Part shown: piece after piece, positions 10,230-18,895 of the stretch | Position numbering within the stretch: the stretch's first letter is position 1 | Layout: the number at the start of each line of letters is the position of its first letter | DNA from: Emiliania huxleyi CCMP1516 | Taxonomy: Eukaryota > Haptophyta > Isochrysidales > Noelaerhabdaceae | NCBI RefSeq assembly: GCF_000372725.1 | Contig: NW_005200170.1 | Location: 361,116 to 425,115 of the forward strand | Direction of reading: 5' to 3' | Length of the DNA stretch: 64,000 nucleotides | Made by a program: the position numbers and the translations under genes | Notes under the pieces: generated by a model | Database searches by the model: none | What the model was told of the DNA's origin: nothing | Seen by the model: the letters and a program-made list of their open reading frames with translations, nothing else

Positions 10230-11961
10230 ATGAATGCTGATGCCGGCGCACCTAGCCACGCCGCCCTCTTCACCGGCCAAGGCATCCCGTCGGGCCAGCT
10301 AGCAGAGCTCCGACGGCTCGCGACAGTGGCCGTGAGCCAGGCGTTTCTCGCCGACCTCAGCTGCTTCCTCGTGACTGAGGTGGGCCGCCTCGACGCCGCA
10401 CTCGTCGGTCGGCACCTGGCGCACGGCCTGGACATCGCGACGTGGGCGAAGGAGCGGGCCTCGACGCCGGACCTCGACTACCTCAACTCGCCTCCGGTGG
10501 CGCTCGTGCTGACGCACGCGGTCCAGCTCGCCGCGTTTCGCTACTCCTGGCGGTGGCGTCCGGTGTCGGCGACAGACGGCACGGGCTTTCCCGGCGTGGC
10601 GGCAGCCTCCGGGCACAGCCAGGGCCTGGCGGCGGCCATGGTTGTGGCGTGCAGCACGGACGAGGCGTCATTTACCGCGCACTCCAAATCCTTTGCCCGT
10701 GGACTGCTCTATCTCGGCCTCGCTGTCTCCGAGGCTCTGTCTCTCGGCACGCCGTCTCCGCCGCCTCCCTCCTCGCCGCCGCCTCCCTCCTCGCCGCCGC
10801 CTCCCTCCTCGCCGCCGCCTCCCTCCTCGCCGCCGCCTCCCTCCTCGCCGCCGCCTCCCTCCTCGCCGCCGCCTCCCTCCTCGCCTCCGCCTCCGCCCTC
10901 CTCCTACGCCCTGGCGTTGACCAAGGTGGACGAGCGACGGGCGCGCGCCCTCGTGCAGGAGTACGCCGCCTCGTCGGGAGATCACGTCTCCCTGGTGGTC
11001 GCGAATGGGAGCGAGGCCTTCCTGGTCGCCGGGGATCCCTCCGCCCTGCGGCGGCTGCAGACGTGGTGCGGAGAGGCGCGTGTCCGCCCTAGACGCGGAC
11101 TGCGGCTCCGTGTCCGTGTGACAACACGCGATGCTGAATACACGGCACGATATACGTCTCCACAAGCCCTGACTCTGGTGTACTCATGACGGAGTCGTAT
11201 GCCCTCGGTCGCCACGAGGGTGCCTGGAACCTTCTCCGAACCGTCCCTGAACCGTCTCTGAGCCGTCTCCGAGCGTCTCTGAACCGTCTCTGAACCTTCC
11301 CATAGGCGTGCCGCCCGCCACGGCCGGCGACCCGGCTGCTTCCTGTCTCGGCACGAACCCACTGCAAGAGCCTCTCAAGGACACGTCCTGGACACGTCCT
11401 GGACATGTCCTGGACTTGTCCCACAGGCGCCGTACCACTGCGAGAGCCTCTCAAGGACACGTCCTGGACACGTCCTGGACATGTCCTGGACTTGTCCCAC
11501 AGGCGCCGTACCACTGCGAGAGCCTCCTCTCCGGCCCGTGCGGGGCGGCGCTTAGCGCGCTGCGCTCGGCCGCCGGGCACGCCGCAGTTGGTAGCGACGC
11601 GTTGGCGCGGCCTCTCATCTCGTGCGTCGACGGCGCGAACCTCGAAGGCTCGTCCGTCGCTTGCCTCCACGAGTACCTCCTGCGCTCGCTCGCCATGTGG
11701 CCCGTGGACTGGCCAGCCGCCGTGCGGGGCCTCCTCCGCTGCGCGCCTTGCGTGCGCCGCTGCGTTGACTACGGGCCGGGCGGCGGGGCCGGCGCGGCTA
11801 AGATGAGCCGGCAGGCCGCGGCCAAGGAGGAGGGCGTTACTTTTGAGTACTACACGCAGCTGGTGCGACCAGGCCCGCTGCCGCAGTCCTGGCTTGCTTG
11901 GCTCAAGCTAGGGGAGGAGAGAGAGGGAGGGGGTCCGTGCGTCGTCGACGCGCCGTCCTGA
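10230..11961 (+). CDS. Fungal-FAS/SAT-type acyl transferase, apparently free-standing
   Basis: From the ATG at 10230 the protein reads HAALFTGQGIPSGQL, then LDYLNSPPVALVLTHAVQLA, then ASGHSQGLAAAMVVA (residues about 126-140). GHSQG is the nucleophile elbow of malonyl/acetyl transferases of fungal FAS beta subunits and of starter-unit (SAT) domains of fungal polyketide synthases. Later come SLVVANGSEAFLVAGDPSAL and, after one or more introns between about 11070 and 11500, YHCESLL, LISCVDGAN and VDYGPGGGAG, matching the C-terminal blocks of the same family. A (Ser-Ser-Pro4) insert interrupts the domain. The last exon runs from about 11501 to stop at 11959-11961. Exact intron borders are uncertain because the acceptor is duplicated. 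No ketosynthase or reductase follows in this window. Confidence 0.78.
10751..10906 (+). repeat. 18-bp in-frame minisatellite coding Ser-Ser-Pro4
   Basis: About eight units of TCCTCGCCGCCGCCTCCC are read in the coding frame of the acyl transferase and give an extensin-like proline linker between GLAVSEALSLG and SYALALTKVDE. The repeat falls where family members have a surface linker, so it may be tolerated. Confidence 0.85.
11361..11526 (+). repeat. 76-bp tandem repeat carrying a 3' splice site and exon start
   Basis: ACTGCRAGAGCCTC starts at 11361, 11437 and 11513, an exact 76-bp period. Each full unit contains CTGGACACGTC-type short repeats and ends CTTGTCCCACAG followed by GCGCCGTACCACTGC. 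The last copy leads directly into the coding sequence of the downstream exon. Confidence 0.85.
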
Positions 11962-12049
11962 CTGCCATGTACTTCGTTTTTCTGGTGAGCGTTCTGTGCG
12001 AGTGGCCCGCCGCATAACGCATAACCATATAAGCGTGATAGTCATTAAG

Positions 12050-12782
12050 TAGTGGGGGAAATGGTGATTTTTGAATGAACGCCTCGCGCAAAACCACCGC
12101 TACCATGCCAAAGAAGACCCTTGTGGGCTATCCAGAACACCTAAGATCATGCCCTAGCTCTAAAGTGGGCCCGAGATACGCCAGCTAAACCCCGGATTTT
12201 TTCCGGCAGGCGACAACAGCCGCGGCACGAGGTCAGAACGCGGCCTCGGAGAGCTCGAGCGAAGGCGCCGACGGTGGCAGCCGTGGTAGTGGTTTATGGT
12301 AGAAGGCTCCTGAGCCGTCGGGCACCACGCTCGACGTCGCCGAGCAGCCGCACCTGTCGCGAGCGCCTGCGCGTCGGGCGCTGCCGGCTCGACCTCCATT
12401 TTCGGCGAGGTGTCGGGCGCGGCGGGCGGCTCCGGCGCCTCGGTGGCGACCGTGGGCTCGGTGGTCGCCTTGGGCTGCCTGTGGATGTTGTCGTTGGCTG
12501 ATTTCTTATGCTTCTTGCCCGTTCGGCCGAGGCCTCGGTTGCGAGGCATCTCGGTACACGCGACGGCAGCACGACGTACACGACGAGGACGGCTCCTTGA
12601 TGGCGACCTGCAGCAGGACGGTGCGCATGTTTGGAGCGTGGTAGCGGACGCATCGGGCCTAGCCCGGGGCCGTGGCGTGTACCGAGAGGCTGGTCTACCG
12701 AACACTTTTGGTGCATACCGGCCCAGAAGAGCGGCAAGGAAAAAATTTATTCGGACACTGTACTGAGCCATTTCCCCCACTA
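12050..12782. mobile_element. Non-autonomous DNA transposon with terminal inverted repeats
   Basis: The left end TAGTGGGGGAAATGG at 12050 is matched by its exact reverse complement ending at 12782. Immediately outside both ends is CATTAAG (12043-12049 and 12783-12789), a direct repeat that fits a target-site duplication of 7 to 8 bp. The 733-bp interior has no transposase; a minus-strand segment reading MPRNRGLGRTGKKHKK is basic and short, and may be captured sequence. A duplication of 7 to 8 bp suggests hAT- or similar superfamilies, but the terminal bases are not decisive. Confidence 0.78.
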
Positions 12783-12789
12783 CATTAAG

Positions 12790-13092
12790 TCTGTGTGAAA
12801 AATATGTGTGCTCGCGTTTTGCCGAGGTTTCGCTTTATTGCCGGGATCATTCGATTTCGTGCACGTACGCGGCGCACACCGTACACTCAGCGCCGCCGCC
12901 TGGGCGCAAAACGGAGGAAGCATGCAGAACCGCCAAACGACGTAGGAACGAGGCGTGTGCAGACCGACGTACACACGCGAAACGTACCGTAAGGGGAGTG
13001 CTGGGGGGCGCGCAGGGGGAGGCGGCCCTGGTTTGCGCTCGGCTGCGGGGCCAACGGCAGCGGTACGATGCCTCGCGACCAGGAGAGAGAGG
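12790..13092. other. Short spacer
   Basis: Spacer between the transposon and the LRR gene. No gene, RNA or repeat is evident. Confidence 0.4.
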
Positions 13093-13866
13093 CTACGCGT
13101 ACGGGTAGATCTTGTCCTGCGTCGTCGCTTCCGCACTGGACACCTCGGTATACGAGGACATTGATGTCAGGCCAAAGAACTGGGCCGGGCTGACGAGGAG
13201 GCGTGTATCGTCAGAAGACTTGAGAGAGTACGGGGCGAGGTCGGCCATCCGGAAGCCGCGTGCACGGATGGCGTCGACGCACACGGGGCTCAGACGGATG
13301 CGTGAGAGCCGTGGGTGGAAGATGGTCGCGGTGGACAGCTTGAGCTTCTCGAGCTGGCGGCATCCGCCGAGCAGCGCGTCCAGGCCCTTGTCCGAAAAGT
13401 CGAGGTGGCCCTTCAGCGTGAGGGACTTGAGGTTCGGGCAGTTCTTGCCGAGCTCGATCAGCAGCGTGTCGGTGAGCCCCGAGTGCGGGCTCGTTTCGCC
13501 CATCCCCTCTGCGCGCTCGAGCTCGAGCTCCTCGAATCGCATCTCTCGCCCGCGCACGATTTGCATCAACTTGGACTCGTCGCAGTCGTACGCCCAGTGC
13601 CACTTGAACTTTCGCAGCGCGGGTACGGCCTGGAGATCCCAGTCGGACAGCCGGTGGTGGTGCGACACCTTCTTGGCGACGCCCAGATCGATCGCCTCGA
13701 GCGCCGGGAAGAGCTTCAGCAGCTTCTTGGTCGTGCCTTTGCCCCAGTCGTGGTTGCCCAACGCCACCGACCAGATGCCACCGTCAGTATTGAGCTTGGC
13801 CAGCGCGTCGAGGAGAGGCGTGACGGCCTTGCTCGTGCTGCCACCAATGAACTTTACCGTCCACAT
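13093..13866 (-). CDS. Leucine-rich repeat protein (F-box/AMN1-like LRR)
   Basis: The frame encodes 257 residues from MWTVKFIGG at 13866. Core repeats read GLTDTLLIELGKNCPNLKS, LTLKGHLDFSDKGLDALLGG and CRQLEKLKLS, the cysteine-containing LRR type found in F-box/AMN1 proteins, which form a curved binding surface. Upstream the frame stays open but runs into Arg-Glu runs encoded by a CT microsatellite, which I do not accept as coding, so the true first exon is uncertain. Earlier residues (LDALAKLNTDGGIWSVALGN, LFPALEAIDLG) look like further, more degenerate repeats. Partner and pathway are unknown. Confidence 0.62.
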   Translation of the reverse strand: MWTVKFIGGSTSKAVTPLLDALAKLNTDGGIWSVALGNHDWGKGTTKKLLKLFPALEAIDLGVAKKVSHHHRLSDWDLQAVPALRKFKWHWAYDCDESKLMQIVRGREMRFEELELERAEGMGETSPHSGLTDTLLIELGKNCPNLKSLTLKGHLDFSDKGLDALLGGCRQLEKLKLSTATIFHPRLSRIRLSPVCVDAIRARGFRMADLAPYSLKSSDDTRLLVSPAQFFGLTSMSSYTEVSSAEATTQDKIYPYA

Positions 13867-14073
13867 CAGAGCGTCGCCGTTCGGGGAGGCGGGCAACAGT
13901 GGGGACTCGCGGTCATTTTTCTTTTTTCCAGAAGCCCCACAAGTCTCCCTGTTAGGGGGGACGTGGCCGCGAGTGGCGTAGACCGTAGTGCCGTACGCTG
14001 ACTCGTGATGTGTGGCACGAGCCCAGCTGGCTGAGTGTCTTGTGAGCTTGTGTGTGTGTCTGTGCTCTCTCTC

Positions 14074-14116
<43 letters not shown>
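14074..14116 (+). repeat. (CT)n microsatellite
   Basis: About twenty CT dinucleotides next to CCCTCC-rich sequence. It creates spurious Ser-Leu and Arg-Glu reading frames. Confidence 0.95.
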
Positions 14117-14120
<4 letters not shown>

Positions 14121-14483
14121 CCCTCCCTCCCTCCCGGCGCTCCCTCCCTTCCCAGCTCCCTGCTCCCTCCTCTCTCTCCGCTCTCTCAAGAGACAACACA
14201 AGACGACTCACAGCCCGCCTCTCTGAAAAACACACGATTTCGGGTTGTCGATATGATAGCATTGTCATCCACCCCGACCATCCGCTTCCCGACAGCGATT
14301 CCGCCCGCGTCTCGTGCTGTCAAGGGCGGCGTGCTGAAGGTGAAGCGCGCCGCGCGCGAGAAAGAGGAGCGGGGCGGTCGTGCCACAACACGAGGACCGC
14401 AGGCCGGCAACACATCAGGGGGGCGGCGGCATGGAATCACGCAGAGCGGGGCAGCAGGCGGACAGGCGGGGGGACGGGGCCGG

Positions 14484-16488
14484 CTAGGCCGCCTTCTCCG
14501 CCTTTTGGCGCTCCTGCTCGTCGTACTCGAGAATGAGTCGCATCGCCACGCCGAGCTGCACCGCGTTGCAGACCTGGGGCGGCAGAGTTGGCTGGTGTGG
14601 GGCGAGGGGCGAGGCGGCACTGTGTGGCGGCAGGCTGGCAGGCTTGTGAGCACGCGTGCGTGTGTGTCGCCTGCTTGAAGAGCATGATTGGCAGCGTCGC
14701 TCGCAAGACCAGGCCGGCATAGTCCGCGGCGTCGGCAAAGTGCGCCGCATACATCGCGACGTACCTTGCGGCGAGGTGTGCCCGAGACATCAGACACCGA
14801 GCCCGAGACTAGCGGGCGAGAGATCAGGCGCCCCCTCGCCACTGGTGCATCGGACGAGGAGCCCACTCTCGGGTCCTCTCGGGTCCTCTCGGGTCCTCTC
14901 GGGTCCTCTCGGGTCCTCTCGGGTCCTCTCGGGTCCTCTCGGGTCCTCTCGGGTCCTCTCGGGTCCTCTCGGGTCCTCTCGGGTCCTCTCGGGTCCTCTC
15001 GGGTCCTCTCGGGTCCTCTCGGGTCCTCTCGGGTCCTCTCGGGTCCTCTCGGGTCCTCTCGGGTCCTCTCGGGTCCTCTCGGGTCCTCTCGGGTCCTCTC
15101 GGGCAAGACGTACCAAAACTCGGTGCCGGCGCAGGCGACGAAGAGGACGGGCTTCTTGTAGTAGAAGCGGAGCAGCGCATTCTCGCACTCCTGGAGAGGA
15201 GCGGTTGGCCAACCTCGGCTCCTCTCGGCTCCTCTCGCTCTGCGAGGCGGCGTGTGTGCGCAGCGTGTGCACTGCTGCGGCATGCACTCTGCGGCGAATG
15301 CGCTGCGGCATGTGCATTGCGGCACGTTCGCTGCGGCGAGTGCGCTGCGGCGAAGTGCATTACTGCGTGTGCTCTCCTTGTGCGATCCGAGGCCGAGCTT
15401 GAGCGAGGCGTACATGTGGTACCAGTGCGAAAACATGTCGAGGGTGACGAGCGCGCAGAGCACCGCACCTGAGGGAGAAGGGGAGAGCAGCGGACAAGTA
15501 CTGTGGACGTGTCTGATCGACGTGTCGTTGCGGACGTGTCGTTGCGGACGTGTCTTGCGGCCGTGTCGTTGCGGACGTGTCGGCGGGTGTCCGCAGGCGC
15601 TAGGGCGTTGGAGGAAGGGGGGGAGGAGGGGAGTGTCTGGAGAGTGTCACGCGGATCTCGGAAGTCTCTCGGAAAGTGTCTCGGAAGTGTCTCGGAAGTG
15701 GCCTCGGAAAGTGTCTGGGAAGTGTCTCGGAAGTGTCCCACGCCGAGGTGCGGGTAGAGGGAGCCAAGTATGATGCAGAGGCACGTCGTCGACGCGCGGT
15801 CCGTCACCTGGCGTAGGGACGACCAGTCAGCCCGCCAGCCGCTCAACCAGCCGGTCAGCCGGTCTTACACATGCACACACACACGGTTGGCTCCAGGAGC
15901 CGCCACCGAGGCCACCCGCTGTCACCGCTTCGGGGAGGAGGGCTGGAGGGGCCGGCGTCTGGTGGGCGGTCAGCCAGCGCGGCGTGGCTCGGCAGCGGAA
16001 GCTTCACTGAAGCTTCTCTGAGGCTTCTGCCGGGCGCGGTGGCGTCACAAGCTGCTCTGAAGCTTCTCTGAGGGTGGCGCACCATGTCCAGCACCGCGCC
16101 AAACGTGGAGGACTGGCCGAGCAGCCTCGCCGCGAGCCCATCCGCAGCGTCGAGTCCCTGGCGAGACGACCAATCGGCGGTGACGAGGCAACCGGGCGAG
16201 GCGCCCGGGCGGTGGTGAACGAAGCAGCGGCGAGCGCGGCAGCAGTGAGGAGAGGTGCGACCAAGCGACCAAGGCCGGCGGCGCGGGCAGGAAGGAGGCT
16301 GAGGACATATTGGCACCGCAGCCGGCCGCGCTACACAATGGGGAGGTTCAGGCCTGCGAGATGACATAGGTGCCGACGGTGAGCCGCCAGTCGTGCATCG
16401 CGTAGTGGTAGCCCACAAAGGTCAACACGATCCGCACGTACCCGATGACATTCGGCGCCCAGAGTAGAACCGGCCAGCTTCTTGGCAT
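14484..16488 (-). CDS. PIS1: Phosphatidylinositol synthase (CDP-diacylglycerol-inositol 3-phosphatidyltransferase)
   Basis: Seven exons join without a frame break into 208 residues: 16488-16354, 16157-16083, 15807-15744, 15468 to about 15377, 15190-15114, 14764-14671 and 14573-14484. The CDP-alcohol phosphotransferase signature D-x2-DG-x2-AR-x8-G-x3-D-x3-D is complete: DAADGLAARLLGQSSTFG then AVLDMVTDR, split between exons 2 and 3. Family landmarks NVIGYVRIVLTF, DMFSHWYHMY, GLGSHK, ALLRFYYKKP and CAGTEFWYVAMY follow in order, and human and yeast enzymes are of similar length. The enzyme makes phosphatidylinositol from CDP-diacylglycerol and inositol in the ER membrane. Introns 1, 3 and 6 appear to use GC donors and intron 4 perhaps GA; exon 4's end is the least certain. 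Confidence 0.93.
14866..15103 (-). repeat. 10-bp minisatellite filling PI synthase intron 5
   Basis: About 24 nearly perfect copies of GGGTCCTCTC lie wholly inside the intron 15113-14765. Exon 5 ends TTTTG|GTACGTC and exon 6 begins after CAAG with GTACGTC, so the intron is bracketed by a direct repeat. Long Pro-Arg-Glu reading frames across it are artefacts. Confidence 0.95.
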
Positions 16489-16585
16489 GCGGCCAGCTCC
16501 TTGCTTTGCTTTGGCCGGTTCTGTCTTCTTGTGCTCCTCGCCAGCGCCGAGGGACAGCGGGAAGAAGAAAAACTTTCCGCGCCCC

Positions 16586-16625
16586 TGGATGTGAGGTTAA
16601 TGACCGCACTCGAAGTGCTCCAAGC
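16586..16625 (+). repeat. Dispersed repeat D, copy 1
   Basis: CTGGATGTGAGGTTAATGAC followed by GCACTCGAAGTGCTCCAAG. Related copies occur at about 16826-16870, 39931-39960, 40166-40215 and 55655-55703 in both orientations. It sits just upstream of the PI synthase start. Confidence 0.6.
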
Positions 16626-16900
16626 TCTCGGCCGATGCCATCATCCGGCCCGCTGGGTGCGCTTCATAGCTGCTCCCCGGCCCTGGTGCCTGGATGTGAG
16701 GTGACGGTGCGGCCTCCGAGTCTTCGGCGTCTAGAGCGCGCGCGATAAGGTTTTTGCTCGCCTTCCCTGGGACCCCGTGTTGCGTGACTCTGTGCGATTT
16801 CGGGCCCGGGGTTGTGCGTTTACGTGAATGACTGCACTCCACGTCCAAAAACAGCTCCAAGTGCTCCAAGCGCTATTGCAATATCTCTCTCACAGCAGAG

Positions 16901-17040
16901 CCTTGACTTCGCCTGGGGTCCATGCCCGAAGCCCACCCTGTGAATGTAGAAGGTAGCCATCCATGTTTGCATAGTCGGCTCAATTATAGTCGGGATTTAA
17001 AGCTCAATTGCACGCGCGCACAAACACCCACTCATCCCGG
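16901..17040. repeat. Duplicated block R1, first copy
   Basis: About 140 bp starting CCTTGACTTCGCCTGGGGTC recurs almost unchanged at 17345-17483. The two copies flank block R2 (17096-17341). Confidence 0.85.
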
Positions 17041-17095
17041 GAGGGCAGGGAGGGACACACAAAATTCACTCACACGTTGGCGAGGGACCGCTCAG

Positions 17096-17341
17096 CACGA
17101 TGGTAGAAGGGGCACAACGAGTCGGTCCACCAACGTTTGTGGCGGTCGGTAGAGCGGACCACAAACAAGTAACGCTCATTAGTAGAAACTTACGGGAGTT
17201 TACTTGGAGACCCCGCCCGGCGGCAATCGCAAGATCACCTCGTGCTCGTTGAGGATAGCCGCCGTAGGCCCAGCCCGTTGATCGCCGTGGACCACCTCCG
17301 GCGGTCAAGGCAACTTTATCTAGAGCCTGCTCTAGAAACCA
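17096..17341 (-). repeat. Duplicated block R2, first copy
   Basis: About 246 bp starting CACGATGGTAGAAGGGGCAC recurs at 18326-18577 with two small indels. On the minus strand one frame reads VVHGDLNGLRGPTAAILNE, a DLNGLRG-type motif, then meets a stop and possible donors. Confidence 0.85.
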
Positions 17342-17344
17342 TCG

Positions 17345-17483
17345 CCTTGACTTCGCCTGGGGTCCATGCCCGAAGCCCACCCTGTGAATGTAGAAGGTAG
17401 CCATCCATGGTTTGCATAGTCGGCTCAATTATAGTCGGGATTTAAAGCTCAATTGCACGCGCGCACAAACACCCACTCATCCC
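17345..17483. repeat. Duplicated block R1, second copy
   Basis: Nearly identical to 16901-17040, with one extra G in CCATGGTTTGC. It is followed by unrelated sequence with GAGAAGAGAAAGAGCATAG duplicated at about 17607 and 17648. Confidence 0.85.
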
Positions 17484-18065
17484 GCTCGCGCGTGACGGCG
17501 AGCTAGAAAGAAAGGGGGACGAGTATGGTGAAGAATAGATGGCGTCTTCGTGGACTCCAGAAGGTGGAGAAGTCACGCAAAGTCCAGGAAGAGTGGGCGC
17601 TGCCGAGAAGCTATGCGAGAAGAGAAAGAGCATAGAGAAGTTTATGCGAGAAGAGAAAGAGCATAGCACAGTGGCAGGCCAGGCCAAGTAAGCTCCCGTG
17701 GGTCGGGAGGGAGGGCGCATCGTTTTGTTTTGCCATCACCAGCAACCGCCTCTGCGGGGTGGTGATGCCCGTCTCCCTAGCAGAGAATTGGGAGAGGCCG
17801 ATCGCGCCTCGCCACAGCAAGGGTAGAAGCCACGAGGTTGGTTAGTCACAGGCGGCGAGCCTGTTGCGTCGCCTTGAACTATCATGGAGAAGCTCGGTCC
17901 TGAGATCCCTCGTCAGGCAGAAACCCCCGGAGTGGCGAGTAGAGGTTGGACCTCACCTCCATGGCGCCGAGATGAGAGGTGCAGAGACAGAAGGACGTGT
18001 GAAGAGAAGGTAAGAAAGGACGTGTGAAGAGAGGGGAGGAAAGACATGTTAGGAGAAAGCGTGCC

Positions 18066-18398
18066 TCATGCGACCGCGATGAGAACGGCGATCTTGAGCC
18101 ATACTGGTTCGAATGCGGCGCCACTCGAATCGGCACTAGTGAACTCGAGCCGTACCGCATCGCGAGATCGTTGTAGCACGGTCGCCGTCCATCCGCGACC
18201 CTCATTCTCTCGACACGGATATGAGGGGTAGACCGTCGCGGGGACGAGCACCTTGGCCCCAATTGCAAACACGTTGCTATGGCTGGACCCACGTGGCGCG
18301 GGTGTCGACCGGGCGGGCGCCTCACCACGATGGTAGAAGGGGCACAACGAGTCGGTCCACCAACGTTTGTGGCGGTCGGTAGAGCGGACCACAAACAA
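18066..18398 (-). pseudogene. Remnant of a repeat-associated gene
   Basis: The minus frame reads IGAKVLVPATVYPSYPC, then GRGWTATVLQRSRDAVRLEF and AAFEPVWLKI, which looks like a small barrel domain (Tudor/chromo-like). It continues into block R2, a copy of which sits truncated at 17096-17341. No complete frame can be assembled, so I read a degraded, partly duplicated gene or transposon fragment. Confidence 0.4.
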
Positions 18399-18577
18399 GT
18401 AACGCTCATTAGTAGAAACTTACGGGAGTTTACTTGGAGACCCCGCCCGGCGGCAATCGCAAGATCACCTCGTGCTCGTTGAGGATAGCCGCCGTAGGCC
18501 CACGCAGCCCGTTGAGATCGCCGTGGACCACCTCCGGCGGTCAAGGCAACTTTATCTAGAGCCTGCTCTAGAAACCA
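18326..18577 (-). repeat. Duplicated block R2, second copy
   Basis: This copy is continuous on its minus-strand downstream side with the remnant gene at 18066-18398, so it is probably the source of the truncated copy at 17096. Confidence 0.8.
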
Positions 18578-18611
18578 TCCAGGCTCGACACCTCGATGAA
18601 GATCCCTCACA

Positions 18612-18690
18612 CCAAGATCGTGCAGGGCGGGGACACATGTCCCTAAATCCCATCTCGTCTCAGAGTTTGCCCGTTTTATTTATTTATCGA
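18612..18690 (-). repeat. Dispersed repeat A, minus-oriented copy
   Basis: Reverse complement contains GAGATGGGATTTAGGGACA and CCCCGCCCTGCACGATCTT with a TATTTATTTAT end, matching the better copies at 23600-23710 in order. Confidence 0.55.
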
Positions 18691-18895
18691 CACCTCGACG
18701 GCGCGGTCCGCGGACTGGGGCACGTGCTGGTACTATCACAAGCACACCACCGGAGCCGCCTAAGCGACTCCGTTGAGAACGGCAACGCACTTAGCTCCGT
18801 GCACAATGCCGCTCTCCCAAATCTCCCCGCATTGGGCGGGCGCGGGGCGGGCGGCTGCGCGCCTGCGGGCGGGCGTCCGCCACGTCCCCGACCGG

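Noticed and set aside
12160-12780. Basic protein starting MPRNRGLGRTGKKHKK, first thought to resemble a translation factor or ribosomal protein
   Set aside because: No conserved downstream domain, lies entirely within the TIR element, and composition is low complexity.
14824-15846. Long minus-strand frame rich in Pro-Glu-Arg-Thr-Arg repeats
   Set aside because: It is translation of the 10-bp minisatellite within PI synthase intron 5. True exons on both sides use other frames.
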